Of a stretch of DNA of 25,793 nt, positions 1-8,967 are shown piece after piece; within the stretch, counting starts at the first letter, position 1; every line of letters starts with the position of its first letter. This DNA comes from JBFMDH01 sp044868105 (GTDB taxonomy: Bacteria > Acidobacteriota > Blastocatellia > UBA7656). The translations under genes and the position numbers were made by a program. The DNA is taken from positions 1 through 25,793 of the forward strand of contig JBIOWC010000219.1 in the NCBI GenBank assembly GCA_044868105.1, given 5' to 3'. A model generated the notes under the pieces. It did not search any database. It saw nothing but the letters and a program-made list of their open reading frames with translations, and had not been told where the DNA came from.

Positions 1-225
1 CTTTCAACCAAAGGTGAGCACATTTATAGCGACTTCAATTTTCAACCGAATGATTGTTTAGTCTTCGGGCGCGAAACCCGCGGCTTGCCCGAAGATTTGC
101 TGCAGGCCAACTGGGAAAGCTGTTTGACGATTCCGATGCCGAATAAAAATATCCGTTCGCTTAACCTTGCCACCTCCGTCGGCATCGTCCTTTATGAAGC
201 CCTCAGACAAATAAGAAAAATTTAA
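1..225 (+). CDS. trmL: tRNA (cytidine(34)-2'-O)-methyltransferase TrmL, 3' end only
   Basis: This is the C-terminal 74 residues of a SPOUT-class RNA methyltransferase; the start lies outside the window. TrmL methylates the 2'-O of the wobble nucleotide of some tRNA-Leu species in the cytoplasm using SAM. The visible frame opens at base 1 and ends with TAA at 223-225. It contains the two knot motifs of the family: FGRETRGLP (about residues 23-31 of the fragment) and IPMPNKNIRSLNLATSVGIV (about 47-66), the second being the signature of the cofactor-binding trefoil loop. The ending ALRQIRKI is typical of a family whose members are about 150-160 residues long, so roughly half is present. Another SPOUT methyltransferase such as TrmH is less likely, because the PMPNKNIRSLN form is characteristic of TrmL. 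Confidence 0.9.
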   Translation, partial: LSTKGEHIYSDFNFQPNDCLVFGRETRGLPEDLLQANWESCLTIPMPNKNIRSLNLATSVGIVLYEALRQIRKI

Positions 226-270
226 TCGCAGGTCAGACGTGAAGCCTCTTTCCGTCATCTAACGCCGTTA

Positions 271-298
271 TTCAACCAGAGCTTGCGCGTGGTAGAAT
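271..298 (+). promoter_or_regulatory. possible sigma70-type promoter for the DUF2339 gene
   Basis: A good -10 box TAGAAT (293-298) lies 26 bases before the ATG at 324. The -35 candidate TTCAAC (271-276), at 16-bp spacing, is weak with 3 of 6 matches. The implied leader of about 20 nt would still contain the AAGGAG ribosome binding site at 312-317. This is a sequence resemblance only. Confidence 0.3.
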
Positions 299-323
299 CG
301 GCGACGGAATCAAGGAGACCTTT

Positions 324-3300
324 ATGGACGACGATAATCCCGTTGATAAGCCGGAAGACCATGCTGCCGAAAAGCCGGATGACCGTTCAATTCAGAAGCA
401 ACTCAACGAAGTCCTTACCCGAATAGATTACATGGAGCGCGTGATGCGCGATCAACTCGCGCGCCTCTATCAAATTGAAAACCGCTTGGGCATCACCCCT
501 GACCTTGCAAATTCGCTGCAACGCCAGCGCGATCCCAAGCAATTAGATAGAGTCGGGCAACCCCCAGCCGTGCCACCGCCGCCGCCGCAACACCGGCCTC
601 CGATTCAACAAAGACCTGTCCAGCAACCGCCGCTTTCGCAACCCGGTGTACAACAACCGCCGGTCACGCAAAAACCGACTGTGCCGCCGACACCTCAGCA
701 ACCGGCAAAGCCGGGTTCCGTTGATGCGCCGGCCCGGCCCCGTCAAGCGGGATTTGACGAGACTGCGAAACAACCGTTCGTGCCGCCAACTCCGCCGCAA
801 CAGACCAGGCCCACTATCACGCAAGCAAACGCGCCGACGGCGCAGCAACCGCCGAAACCATCGGTGCCCGCGCCATCTCAAGCTTATGCTGCTTCTCCTT
901 TTCCTCAGCCCGCGAAAAAGCAGGTCAAAAGCGGAAGAAGTCTTGAAGAGCTGATTGGCGGCACCGGGTTAATGATTGTCGGTGTCATTGCCATGACCTT
1001 CGCGGTGGGTTTCTTTTTAAAATTAGCTTTTGATAGAGGCTACATCACGCCGACCTATCAGGTACTGATTGGCGCCGCTATCGGCATCGCCTTTCTGGCG
1101 ATGGGCGAACGCTTGCGCAAGAAATACGCGACCTATGCTTACGGTTTAACGGGCGGCGGCATTTTAATTTTGTACCTTTCAATTTATGCGGCCTTCAAAG
1201 TCTATCCGCTGATTAACCAGGCAACCGCCATGCTGTTCATGTGTATTGTTACGGCGACCGCGGCGTTGCTTTCGGCGCGTTATAACGCCTATCTCATCGC
1301 GCTGCTCGGTTTTATTGGCGGCTTTCTTACGCCCATGTTGCTCTCTACAGGCACCGATAACCCAAAAGCGCTTTTTGGCTACATCACCTTACTTGATGCA
1401 GGCGTGCTGGCGCTGGCCTTTAGAAAACAATGGCGCAGTTTGAACTATATGTCGTTTGCCGCAACCTTGCTGATGTGCGCGGGATGGTGGTTTGAGTGGT
1501 ACGACCCGACCAAGCTTTGGACGGCGCTCTTCTTCTTCACCATATTTTTCATGATTTATGCGCTGGTCGCTGTGCTTTACAACGTCATTAATCGTCAACC
1601 CACTCACTGGCTAGACCTCGCTCTGGTTTTCATTAACGCCGTCATCTACTTCGCATCCACTTATCAATTGCTCAATGATGTTGAACAGAACAATAAATAT
1701 CACGCCTATCTCGGAATCTTTTCGGTTTTGATGGCGGGTTTTTATAGCGCCCTTGGGCTTTTTACCTACAAACGCGACCGCGAAGACAAATTGTTACTCT
1801 TTACCTTCCTGGGTCTGACGTTTTTATTTTTAGTCCTTGCCGTGCCCATTCAATTCGACCAGCAGTGGGTAACCATGGCGTGGGCCATTCAAGGCGCAGT
1901 AATGACCTGGATTGGCTTGCGGGTTAAAGATAAACCGTCGCTCTACGCCGGCTTCGCTCTGTTCTTTATTGCCGTAGCCCACTGGTTCTGGATAGATATT
2001 CCGCAATTCGCTTTTCAAGCTGAACCCACCTTCACGCCGCTTTTGAATGCGCGCGCTTTGTCGTGCGCGGTGTTGGTTGCATCGCTTGCGACGGCCTCCT
2101 GGTTTTATAAACGAATGGGCGCGCATCTAAGCGACAACGAGCGTTCCATGTTCGGCAGTCTGTATTTACTTGGCGCGAATGTTTTCGCCATCACCCTTTT
2201 TAGTCTCGACGCCAACAGCTACTTTGAACAAAAGCGGGCCTTGGCGCGCGCCGCTGCCGGCGCAGACCTCGGCAACCTGTCTTTAGAGAAGATAAATAAC
2301 TCGCATCTGTTTACGCTTTCCGCTTTGTGGTCTATGTACGGCGCGGCGGCGTTGTTTATCGGGGTGATGCGCAATATCAAATTGATTCGCTGGTCTGCGC
2401 TGGTGCTCTTAAGCTTAACGGCGTTGAAAGTATTAGCCGCCGACTGGTTCTTTTACAGCGCCACCTGGCACGTCACGATTTTTAATCCGACTTTCATCTC
2501 TTTCGTGTTTCTCATCGGCGCGTTTGCCAGTGGCGCGTGGTTTTATTTGCGCTCTGACAAAATTGGTGAGCGGGAACGCGCGATTGTTGTGCCGGTACTG
2601 ATGGTTGCGGCAAATCTTTTCGCGCTCCTGGCTCTCAGTCTGGAAACCCTTGGTCATTACGACCGGGTGATTGATGCGGCGCGCGATGCCGGCAATCTCA
2701 TTGACAGCCGCTTTGAAGATACGAAGCAATTTGTCCTCTCCGCCGTGTGGACGATTTACGCGACTGTGGTTTTATTCGTTGGCGTCAAGCGAAAAGTCAA
2801 AGCGGTTCGACTCGGCGCCGTGGCCTTGCTTGGGTTGGCAATCATGAAAGTCCTGTTTGTGAACCTGTTTTATTACGATGCGGGTTGGCACCAGACGATT
2901 ATCAATCAGACCTTCGCGGCCTTCGCTTTGTTAGTCCTTGCCTGTGCTTTTGGCGTGTGGCTTTATAGTCGTAATCCAGACATTGGCGATGATGAACGCC
3001 AGGCGGTTTCGTTATCCCTGGTCACCGCGGCGAATTTGCTTGCCGTTACGGCGCTCAGCGCCGAAGTCATGGGTCATTTTAATCGCTTAATCGCCGCCGC
3101 CGATCAAGCGAGAATACCGACGAGTAGCCTGGTTGGCACAAAACTCTTCATCCTCTCCGTTTTGTGGACCGTGTACGCGGCTGCGGCATTAACTATCGGC
3201 ATCAAACGTAACTCCAGGCTCTTGCGATTCGGCGCCCTGCTGTTGTTGGTCGGCGCCATCGTTAAATTGTTTATCACCGATTTGTGGTTCTATGACGCGA

Positions 3301-4271
3301 CCTGGCACGTCACGATTTTCAATGAAACCTTCGGGGCCTTCGCTTTAGTTATAGCGGTGTTGGCGTTTGGCATCTGGCTGTACTCGAAATCAGAATTGGT
3401 TGAAGAGCGTTTCGGGATTGTTCAGGCGATGATTGCTGCAGCTAATCTCCTCGCTGTCGTTGCGCTGACGGCTGAAGTCTTCGGTTATTTCCATCGCGCC
3501 GCCGCCCTCGCCATTGCAACAAACACGCCGCTTCCGGCAAGTCACACGGATACCAAACATTTCATTCTGTCGGCGCTATGGACGCTCTATGGCGCCATCG
3601 CTCTCGGCATTGGCATCAAACGCGGCAATCGCCTGGTCAGAGGTATCGCGCTGCTTTTGCTTATGGGAGCGACCTTCAAACTCATCGTCATTGACCTGAG
3701 TTTCTACGATGCTCAGTGGCATACGCTGCTGTTTAATCAAACCTTCGGCGCGTTTGCGTTAATGGTTGCGGCGCTTTCGTGCGGCGTGTTGCTCTATGCA
3801 AAGACGGAAAAAATCGAAACCGAAGAACGCCGCAACCTGGTCTTTGCACTGACTATCGCTCTGAATGTGCTGGCGCTCGTCGCGCTCAGCGCCGAAGCGC
3901 TCGGTTATTTTGCAAAACAACTGAGCCAACCGAATTTGTTAGAAGGTGGCATTCGGGATTTGCGCCTTGCGCAACAGCTTTCGCTTTCGGTCATCTGGAC
4001 AATTTATGGCGGCGTCTTGCTCACCATCGGCATTCTGCGGCGCAATTTATTGCTGAGAATGATGGCGCTGCTGCTGTTGAGCCTCTCGATACTGAAAGTT
4101 TTCTTTTGGGACTTGTCATCGCTCGACCGCGTCTATCGGATGATCTCGTTCCTTGTCTTAGGCTTGATCTTACTTGCGGTGTCGCTCCTCTATCAACGCT
4201 TCCGCTTTCTCTTCTTTGATGAAAAGAACGAAGCCGAGAATGAACCGCCGGCAACCGTCAATCAAGTTTGA
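324..4271 (+). CDS. DUF2339 family giant polytopic membrane protein with tandem membrane repeats
   Basis: This 1315-residue protein belongs to the DUF2339 family, predicted inner-membrane proteins of unknown function. The start ATG is preceded by AAGGAG (312-317) six bases upstream. The N-terminal 70 residues are charged with a short predicted coiled coil (around residues 28-60). Residues about 75-200 form a Pro/Gln-rich linker. The rest, from about residue 210, is almost entirely hydrophobic helices. A unit of the form F-x-LS-x-x-W-(T/S)-x-Y, then GIKR, then FYDA-x-WH and FN-x-TF recurs at residues 663, 803, 942, 1080 and 1219, a period of 138-140 residues, with a weaker earlier copy near residue 515. 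The total length is at the long end for the family as I know it. The gene is convergent with the next one. Membrane placement is confident; function is unknown. Confidence 0.88.
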   Translation: MDDDNPVDKPEDHAAEKPDDRSIQKQLNEVLTRIDYMERVMRDQLARLYQIENRLGITPDLANSLQRQRDPKQLDRVGQPPAVPPPPPQHRPPIQQRPVQQPPLSQPGVQQPPVTQKPTVPPTPQQPAKPGSVDAPARPRQAGFDETAKQPFVPPTPPQQTRPTITQANAPTAQQPPKPSVPAPSQAYAASPFPQPAKKQVKSGRSLEELIGGTGLMIVGVIAMTFAVGFFLKLAFDRGYITPTYQVLIGAAIGIAFLAMGERLRKKYATYAYGLTGGGILILYLSIYAAFKVYPLINQATAMLFMCIVTATAALLSARYNAYLIALLGFIGGFLTPMLLSTGTDNPKALFGYITLLDAGVLALAFRKQWRSLNYMSFAATLLMCAGWWFEWYDPTKLWTALFFFTIFFMIYALVAVLYNVINRQPTHWLDLALVFINAVIYFASTYQLLNDVEQNNKYHAYLGIFSVLMAGFYSALGLFTYKRDREDKLLLFTFLGLTFLFLVLAVPIQFDQQWVTMAWAIQGAVMTWIGLRVKDKPSLYAGFALFFIAVAHWFWIDIPQFAFQAEPTFTPLLNARALSCAVLVASLATASWFYKRMGAHLSDNERSMFGSLYLLGANVFAITLFSLDANSYFEQKRALARAAAGADLGNLSLEKINNSHLFTLSALWSMYGAAALFIGVMRNIKLIRWSALVLLSLTALKVLAADWFFYSATWHVTIFNPTFISFVFLIGAFASGAWFYLRSDKIGERERAIVVPVLMVAANLFALLALSLETLGHYDRVIDAARDAGNLIDSRFEDTKQFVLSAVWTIYATVVLFVGVKRKVKAVRLGAVALLGLAIMKVLFVNLFYYDAGWHQTIINQTFAAFALLVLACAFGVWLYSRNPDIGDDERQAVSLSLVTAANLLAVTALSAEVMGHFNRLIAAADQARIPTSSLVGTKLFILSVLWTVYAAAALTIGIKRNSRLLRFGALLLLVGAIVKLFITDLWFYDATWHVTIFNETFGAFALVIAVLAFGIWLYSKSELVEERFGIVQAMIAAANLLAVVALTAEVFGYFHRAAALAIATNTPLPASHTDTKHFILSALWTLYGAIALGIGIKRGNRLVRGIALLLLMGATFKLIVIDLSFYDAQWHTLLFNQTFGAFALMVAALSCGVLLYAKTEKIETEERRNLVFALTIALNVLALVALSAEALGYFAKQLSQPNLLEGGIRDLRLAQQLSLSVIWTIYGGVLLTIGILRRNLLLRMMALLLLSLSILKVFFWDLSSLDRVYRMISFLVLGLILLAVSLLYQRFRFLFFDEKNEAENEPPATVNQV

Positions 4272-4288
4272 TTTTGCAGCTACCGGTA

Positions 4289-4359
4289 TCTTTGCGACCT
4301 TTGTGAGAAGCCTTCTTGATACTGCAAGGACTAAAGCTTTCTCACGAAGGTCACAAAGA
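4289..4359. repeat. imperfect inverted repeat between convergent genes (CTTTGTG/CACAAAG type)
   Basis: The arms 4289-4311 and 4336-4359 are reverse complements apart from two mismatches and one extra base, separated by a 24-nt loop. The wording (TTTGTGAG, CACGAAGGTCACAAAG) resembles dispersed intergenic 'CTTTGTG' repeats. The element lies 18 bases after the DUF2339 stop and 60 bases past the stop of the opposing gene, so it may act as a bidirectional transcription terminator, although no long T-run follows. Confidence 0.6.
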
Positions 4360-4418
4360 ACACAAAGCATTTTCTTGGCTATCTGATAGGTATCTATCGC
4401 CAGGCACCGCTCCTTTAA

Positions 4419-7400
4419 TTATTGCGGTAAGAAGCGTTCGTAGAGTTCAAACTCGGCATCAGCCAGGTCGTACATCTCCAGGCGGCGGTAGGCTTTGCTT
4501 AAATAATAATGCGACATGGGATGTTTGGCGTTGAGGGTCAGCGCGCGCTTTAACGAATCAACGGCTTTTTGCGTCAGGGTCGTATCGAGCGAGCGCTCGG
4601 ATAAAATTTCATAAGCTGCGCCCAATTGGAAATGTCCTTCGCTATCACCCGGCGCCAGCTTGGTAAACTCTTCCAATAACTGCGCGGCTTCTTCGTAAAG
4701 TCCCAGCGACATAAGCGATGTGCCGAAATTCAAATAAAAGGTCGGTATGCCGCGCGCATACTTGGCATCGGGCAAAGCCTTGCGATATTCCATCACCGCT
4801 TTCGTGTTGTCGTTCGCCGCTTGATAAGCAAGCCCGCGAAGGTGATGGGCGCGGGCGCTCGTGGGGTCGGCTTGCAGGGCGCGTTCCAGGTAGGGCACAG
4901 AGCGCGGCGGATCCTGTTTCATCAAATAGAATTTGCCGAGATTAACCAGCGAATAGAAATGATTGGGGTCAAGCGTAAGCGCCGCCTGCCATTCATCAAG
5001 CGCGCCGTTTTCATCGCCACGCGCAAACCTGAGCTCGCCCAACACGCCATGGGCTTCGGCGGTCTCGCCCTGTTCGAGCGCATAGCCAACCAGTTGTTCG
5101 GCGCGCCCTTTGTCATCGCGTTTGACGGCGCCAAGCGCCGCTTCAACCAAAAATTTAGCATCGCTACCTGAGACATTTCCCTGCGTGTATTTCAAGGGTG
5201 AAGCCGCATGAGCAATCAATTCTTTCACATTCTTTTCAACCGTCTCTTCGGCGCTGCCGACGCGTCGCGGAGCGCTGAACTCAATCAACGCATTATCGTC
5301 GGTGTTAATCTTTGCGCCCGCTGAAAATTTCGTCACCTCCTCATTGCCGAAATAGAAACGCGACATCAAATCGCTTACCGAATTTGTGTTGATGCGTTTC
5401 AGTTCTGCCGCAACCTTAGGGTCAGCAAAATGCGTGTTGATGCCTGGCAAATCCAACTTTCTGGTATTTTTGCTGCCCAGTAACATCAAATCGCCTTCCG
5501 CGCCGCGAAACAGGTAGACATTAGGAAAAGCAGCTTTGAAAGTCGCCACCAACGTTTTCACATCTTCCGGGTGCATTTCATAAATTTGCAACCACTGACA
5601 GAACACGCCGTCATCGGTCAAGCGCTCGGCACCGCGTTTGAAATATTCAAGAGTAAAGAGATTGGCAATTCCAGTAAGCCAGGGGTTCGAAGGCTCCGAA
5701 ACAATCACATCGAATTTTTCATTGGTGGTAAAAATGAAATTGCGCCCATCGTTGGAAATCATCCTGAGCCGCTTATCTTCGAGCGGGCGATTGTTCACAT
5801 CATTGAATTGCTCTGAAGCTTCGACGACCGCCGGCTCAAGTTCAACGCACGTGACGCGCTGCACGGGAAATTGTTCGATGGACCCCAGGGTGACGCCGCT
5901 CCCCAGTCCAATCAACAGCACTTCATCGGATTTTTCGCGCACCAGCAGAGGCAACGCGCCGATTAAAACCTGCGTCGGCATATCGCCGGTAGTTGAGGCT
6001 TCGGGTTTGCCATTGACTTTGAGCACGCGGTCTTTATTGACCTGTTGTACGGCAACGGTTGCGGTAATTCCTTCTTTATAAAAAACCGTTTCGCCCTGAC
6101 CTTTTCTGACATACTCCAAAAAATCGGCGCGGGAAAATTTATTCATCGAAGGCGCGTAACGATAAACCGCCGAAGACATGACATCGGAATTCCAAGGCAA
6201 ATCGGCAAAGGCAACTACCCCCATCAGCACCAAACAAGCGAAGACGCTGGCGCTTTGTGAAACCGAAAAGCGCGGCAAAGTGTGAGACTCGGCATAAGGC
6301 GACTGGCGTTTAATAAAAAAGAGAGCAATCGCGATGACGAAATTCAAGGCGATGCAAACTTTCAAACTGCCCAACAAACCCAGCGACGGAATCATGACAA
6401 AGCCGCTGACGAACGAGCCGGCAATTGAACCCACGGTGTTTGCCGAATAAGCGTTGCCAACCAAGCGGCCGGTTGACTGAACATTTGAAGAGACGATTTT
6501 TACGACCAGCGGAAAGAGCGCGCCCAGCAGCAAGGTTGGAACAATCATCACCGATGCCGCAATCAGAAACCGCGCCAGTAGCAATATCGCTATCGAAGAG
6601 GACTCAAAGGAGTGATGCAACCGCACAAAGGCGAACGGCAGTTCATTGAAAAAATAAGCTCCCACAAATGAGGTGATGCCTACGCCGATTTCAATCAGCG
6701 CAAAAGCCACCACATGATTTTTTATGCGATCAACGAAACGCGAAATAAGTGCCGCGCCCAGCGCCAACCCAATCAAAAAAGTCGCCAGCATAATGCTGAA
6801 CGCATAAACGGATGAGCCGATAATCAAAGCCAGGATGCGACTCCAAATGACTTCGTAACAGAGCGCAATAAACCCGCTCAAGGCGAATGACGCCAGCACC
6901 ACCATCATCGCGGTTGTTGAAAACTGTGGCGCGAAAAGGGCTGCTGTAGCCCATTTCGGGTTTCGGCGTTTTTTGCGCGATTCGGGTTTTGGTTTTTCTA
7001 GGGGTGGGTTTTCCGCGTCTTGCGAGGCCGGCGCCTGGCTATCTTGATCTTCACTGGCCTCATAAAGTTTGTAATATCTGAGCGCCACCAGTCCCAGCGT
7101 GATATTGATGGCGGCGGCAATAAAAGTGGTCACCCGCATGCCGAGCGCCGGAATTAAAACAAAACCGGTAGCCGCTGAACCCAGCACCGCGCCGAAGGTG
7201 TTCAGGGTATAAAGCGTGCCGACATGCAAGCCGATGCGTTTGCGTTCGCGCGCGTAGTAACTTGCCAGAATCGGCAACGTTGCGCCCATCAGCGCCGTGG
7301 GTAAAATCAACACCAGCGCCGCAAATAAAAACCGCACGATGCTTAAAAAGAAAAATGAAAGTTGCAGCACGCGCCAGATGGGTTGATAGACCGAGGGTAG

Positions 7401-7712
7401 CGCCGCGAAGATGAAGGGCACGGCAAGGCCGTAAACGCCGATGCCAATTTCAAGAAGGGCATAGAGTTTCAGCGGGTGTTTAATCCGTTCCGAGCGCCGT
7501 CCGAAATAGAAACTGCCAAGCGCGAGGCCCCCCATAAAAGCGGTTAAAACCGTGCTCACGGCAAAGGTCGTGGCGCCGAACACCAACACCAGTTCGCGCA
7601 CCCAGATGACTTGATAAACAAGTCCGCTAAATCCCGATGCGAAGAAGCAGAGTAAGATGGCTTGCGCTACTTTCGCTCGATGGTTGCCGGTTCCAACATC
7701 AGATAAATCCAT
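4419..7712 (-). CDS. membrane-fused spermidine-synthase-like protein with C-terminal TPR repeats
   Basis: This 1097-residue protein has three parts. Two related membrane modules (about residues 15-205 and 265-480) each begin with an FxxSGFxxLxYxVIWxR-like segment, indicating internal duplication; a basic linker (KKRR) joins them. A Rossmann methyltransferase-like spermidine-synthase domain follows (about 505-755) with G602-L-G-S-G606, the acidic VELEP strand and SNDGRNF. At least four TPR-like units fill about 884-1097. The family is commonly annotated 'fused MFS/spermidine synthase'. In true SpeE enzymes a D-x-T-D-P motif supplies catalytic aspartates; here the matching stretch is E673-P-S-N-P677, so aminopropyl transfer to putrescine is doubtful. 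The TPRs suggest protein partners. No clear Shine-Dalgarno precedes the ATG, but the first helix begins near residue 16, which supports this start. The biological role is unknown. Confidence 0.85.
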   Translation of the reverse strand: MDLSDVGTGNHRAKVAQAILLCFFASGFSGLVYQVIWVRELVLVFGATTFAVSTVLTAFMGGLALGSFYFGRRSERIKHPLKLYALLEIGIGVYGLAVPFIFAALPSVYQPIWRVLQLSFFFLSIVRFLFAALVLILPTALMGATLPILASYYARERKRIGLHVGTLYTLNTFGAVLGSAATGFVLIPALGMRVTTFIAAAINITLGLVALRYYKLYEASEDQDSQAPASQDAENPPLEKPKPESRKKRRNPKWATAALFAPQFSTTAMMVVLASFALSGFIALCYEVIWSRILALIIGSSVYAFSIMLATFLIGLALGAALISRFVDRIKNHVVAFALIEIGVGITSFVGAYFFNELPFAFVRLHHSFESSSIAILLLARFLIAASVMIVPTLLLGALFPLVVKIVSSNVQSTGRLVGNAYSANTVGSIAGSFVSGFVMIPSLGLLGSLKVCIALNFVIAIALFFIKRQSPYAESHTLPRFSVSQSASVFACLVLMGVVAFADLPWNSDVMSSAVYRYAPSMNKFSRADFLEYVRKGQGETVFYKEGITATVAVQQVNKDRVLKVNGKPEASTTGDMPTQVLIGALPLLVREKSDEVLLIGLGSGVTLGSIEQFPVQRVTCVELEPAVVEASEQFNDVNNRPLEDKRLRMISNDGRNFIFTTNEKFDVIVSEPSNPWLTGIANLFTLEYFKRGAERLTDDGVFCQWLQIYEMHPEDVKTLVATFKAAFPNVYLFRGAEGDLMLLGSKNTRKLDLPGINTHFADPKVAAELKRINTNSVSDLMSRFYFGNEEVTKFSAGAKINTDDNALIEFSAPRRVGSAEETVEKNVKELIAHAASPLKYTQGNVSGSDAKFLVEAALGAVKRDDKGRAEQLVGYALEQGETAEAHGVLGELRFARGDENGALDEWQAALTLDPNHFYSLVNLGKFYLMKQDPPRSVPYLERALQADPTSARAHHLRGLAYQAANDNTKAVMEYRKALPDAKYARGIPTFYLNFGTSLMSLGLYEEAAQLLEEFTKLAPGDSEGHFQLGAAYEILSERSLDTTLTQKAVDSLKRALTLNAKHPMSHYYLSKAYRRLEMYDLADAEFELYERFLPQ

Positions 7713-7925
7713 GAGGTCAACGCTGCTCTACTTAATTGAGGATAATTTCTTTTTCAGACCGCAACCACAGTGAGCAGTCCGAAGCAATTACCGGGCTGGG
7801 ACAGATCAGAGGGCTGGGATTAACTAATCTAAGAACAATTTTATTGTGACAAAACTTTATGCAGCGTGACAAGCAAATGTTGATTGCAAAACGAATTTCA
7901 GCAGGAAATTTATAACCGACGGAAG
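7713..7925. other. intergenic region with two short direct repeats, possible promoter region
   Basis: This 213-bp gap separates two minus-strand genes. GGGCTGGGA occurs twice (7793-7801 and 7811-7819). On the minus strand TTGTCAC also occurs twice close together in an AT-rich stretch (about 7845-7872), followed by AATAAAAT, which could belong to a promoter for the fused synthase gene. No gene, RNA or strong hairpin is visible. Confidence 0.35.
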
Positions 7926-8618
7926 CTATTTTTTAATTGAATATTTCAAAATGCACCAGAGGGCTTTGACGCCGTCTTTCCAGCCGATTTTTTTGCCTTC
8001 TTCGTAGGTGCGCCCGTGATAGGAGATGCCCACTTCATAAATCCTCAACCCTTTAATCTTGGCAAGTTTTGCGGTTACTTCCGGCTCGAATCCGAAACGG
8101 TCTTGTTCGAGTTTTATGGATTGAATGACTTCGCGGCGAAAGACTTTGTAACAGGTCTCCATGTCGGTGAGATTCAAATTGGTAAACATATTCGAGAGCA
8201 AGGTGAGAAACTGGTTGCCGACCGAATGCCAGAAAAAGAGAATGCGGCGCTCTTTGGTTGTCAGAAAGCGCGAACCGTAAACCACATCGGCATTGCCTTC
8301 GATGAGCGGTTTAAGCAAGACCGGGTATTCTACCGGGTCATATTCCAAATCTGCGTCTTGAATGACGACGAAATCGCCGGTCGCATGCTGAAAGCCGACG
8401 CGCAAGGCGGCGCCTTTGCCGCCGTTTTTCGGCTGATAAAAAACCCGCACATTGTCGTATTGCTGTTCAATCTTTGGCAAAATCTCGCGCGTGCCATCGG
8501 TTGAAAAATCGTCAACGATTATCAGTTCTTTGGGCGTCTCAACTGCCTGTACGCGGGAAACCAGTTCCGCGATGGTCGCTCGTTCATTAAAGACCGGAAT
8601 CACAACAGAGAGTTTCAT
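7926..8618 (-). CDS. soluble family 2 glycosyltransferase (DPM1-like)
   Basis: This 230-residue GT-A-fold enzyme resembles dolichol/polyprenyl-phosphate mannosyltransferase. The nucleotide-sugar site is visible: SVVIPVFNE (residues 4-12), VDDFSTDGT (35-43) and IQDADLEYDP with the metal-binding D88-A-D90. Later GSRFL and ETCYKVFRREV are typical of this subgroup. There is no C-terminal membrane segment, so it resembles soluble DPM1 rather than ArnC/GtrB-type enzymes; the lipid-phosphate acceptor is inferred from family. The product would be a lipid-linked sugar at the cytoplasmic face of the membrane. It is the upstream minus-strand neighbour of the fused synthase gene, 213 bp away, and is divergent from the metalloprotease gene. 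The sugar specificity cannot be read from sequence. Confidence 0.88.
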   Translation of the reverse strand: MKLSVVIPVFNERATIAELVSRVQAVETPKELIIVDDFSTDGTREILPKIEQQYDNVRVFYQPKNGGKGAALRVGFQHATGDFVVIQDADLEYDPVEYPVLLKPLIEGNADVVYGSRFLTTKERRILFFWHSVGNQFLTLLSNMFTNLNLTDMETCYKVFRREVIQSIKLEQDRFGFEPEVTAKLAKIKGLRIYEVGISYHGRTYEEGKKIGWKDGVKALWCILKYSIKK

Positions 8619-8713
8619 GTAATTTTTCTTTGGGATGGTTTCATAAATTCGCGGGGCAAAACGTGCTAATGGTAAACGTCCACTGCTTTGCCGTCAATAA
8701 TAACCTAGTTCGA

Positions 8714-8743
8714 TTGACACTCGATTCCCCCTCGCAGTAATCT
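8714..8743 (+). promoter_or_regulatory. possible promoter for the secreted metalloprotease gene
   Basis: A perfect -35 hexamer TTGACA (8714-8719) is followed at 18-bp spacing by a poor -10 candidate TAATCT (8738-8743). The leader would be about 220 nt and would contain three of the four CGATT-CCCC motifs. Confidence 0.3.
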
Positions 8744-8954
8744 TGAAACCGCCTCCAGCTAAAGAAATTTGCAAGCCTTCGATTAACCCCACAAAAGGTC
8801 GCAAGCCGCGGCTTTCAGCGAAACTTGCAAAGGCTTATTTAGTTCATCCATGCGCGATTAGTCCCCCAAGGTTCGATTACCCCACAAAATCAAACCGACC
8901 TCACTCGGACAGGGTTAGCTTTCGTTGCCCTGACCTTTATTCCCCAATGTCTCT

Positions 8955-8961
8955 GCGGAGG
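8955..8961 (+). promoter_or_regulatory. ribosome binding site that fixes the metalloprotease start
   Basis: GCGGAGG lies six bases before the ATG at 8968. It supports that ATG over the in-frame ATG at 8947 and the TTG at 8743, neither of which has a comparable site. Confidence 0.7.
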
Positions 8962-8967
8962 CTGCAT

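Larger units (their letters stand above)
8619..8967. other. divergent intergenic region with repeated CGATT-CCCC motifs
   Basis: This 349-bp region lies between divergent genes. It holds four copies of CGATT followed after 0-3 bases by CCCC (8722-8730, 8780-8790, 8855-8867, 8874-8883). Two of them sit in a longer imperfect direct repeat: TTCGATTAACCCCACAAAA at 8778-8796 and the same minus one A at 8872-8889. GCAAGCC also occurs twice (8771-8777, 8801-8807). The frame of the downstream gene stays open back to a TTG at 8743, but I judge that part untranslated. It probably holds promoters and perhaps a protein-binding region. Confidence 0.45.

Noticed and set aside
543..881. Long open frame antisense to the Pro/Gln-rich part of the DUF2339 gene
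   Set aside because: Its Arg/Leu-rich product is what antisense reading of proline-rich codons gives, with no start signals or family match.
8743..8967. In-frame extension of the metalloprotease to a TTG
   Set aside because: It is Pro/Arg/Ser-rich with no family resemblance, contains repeated motifs, and a strong ribosome binding site plus signal peptide point to 8968.
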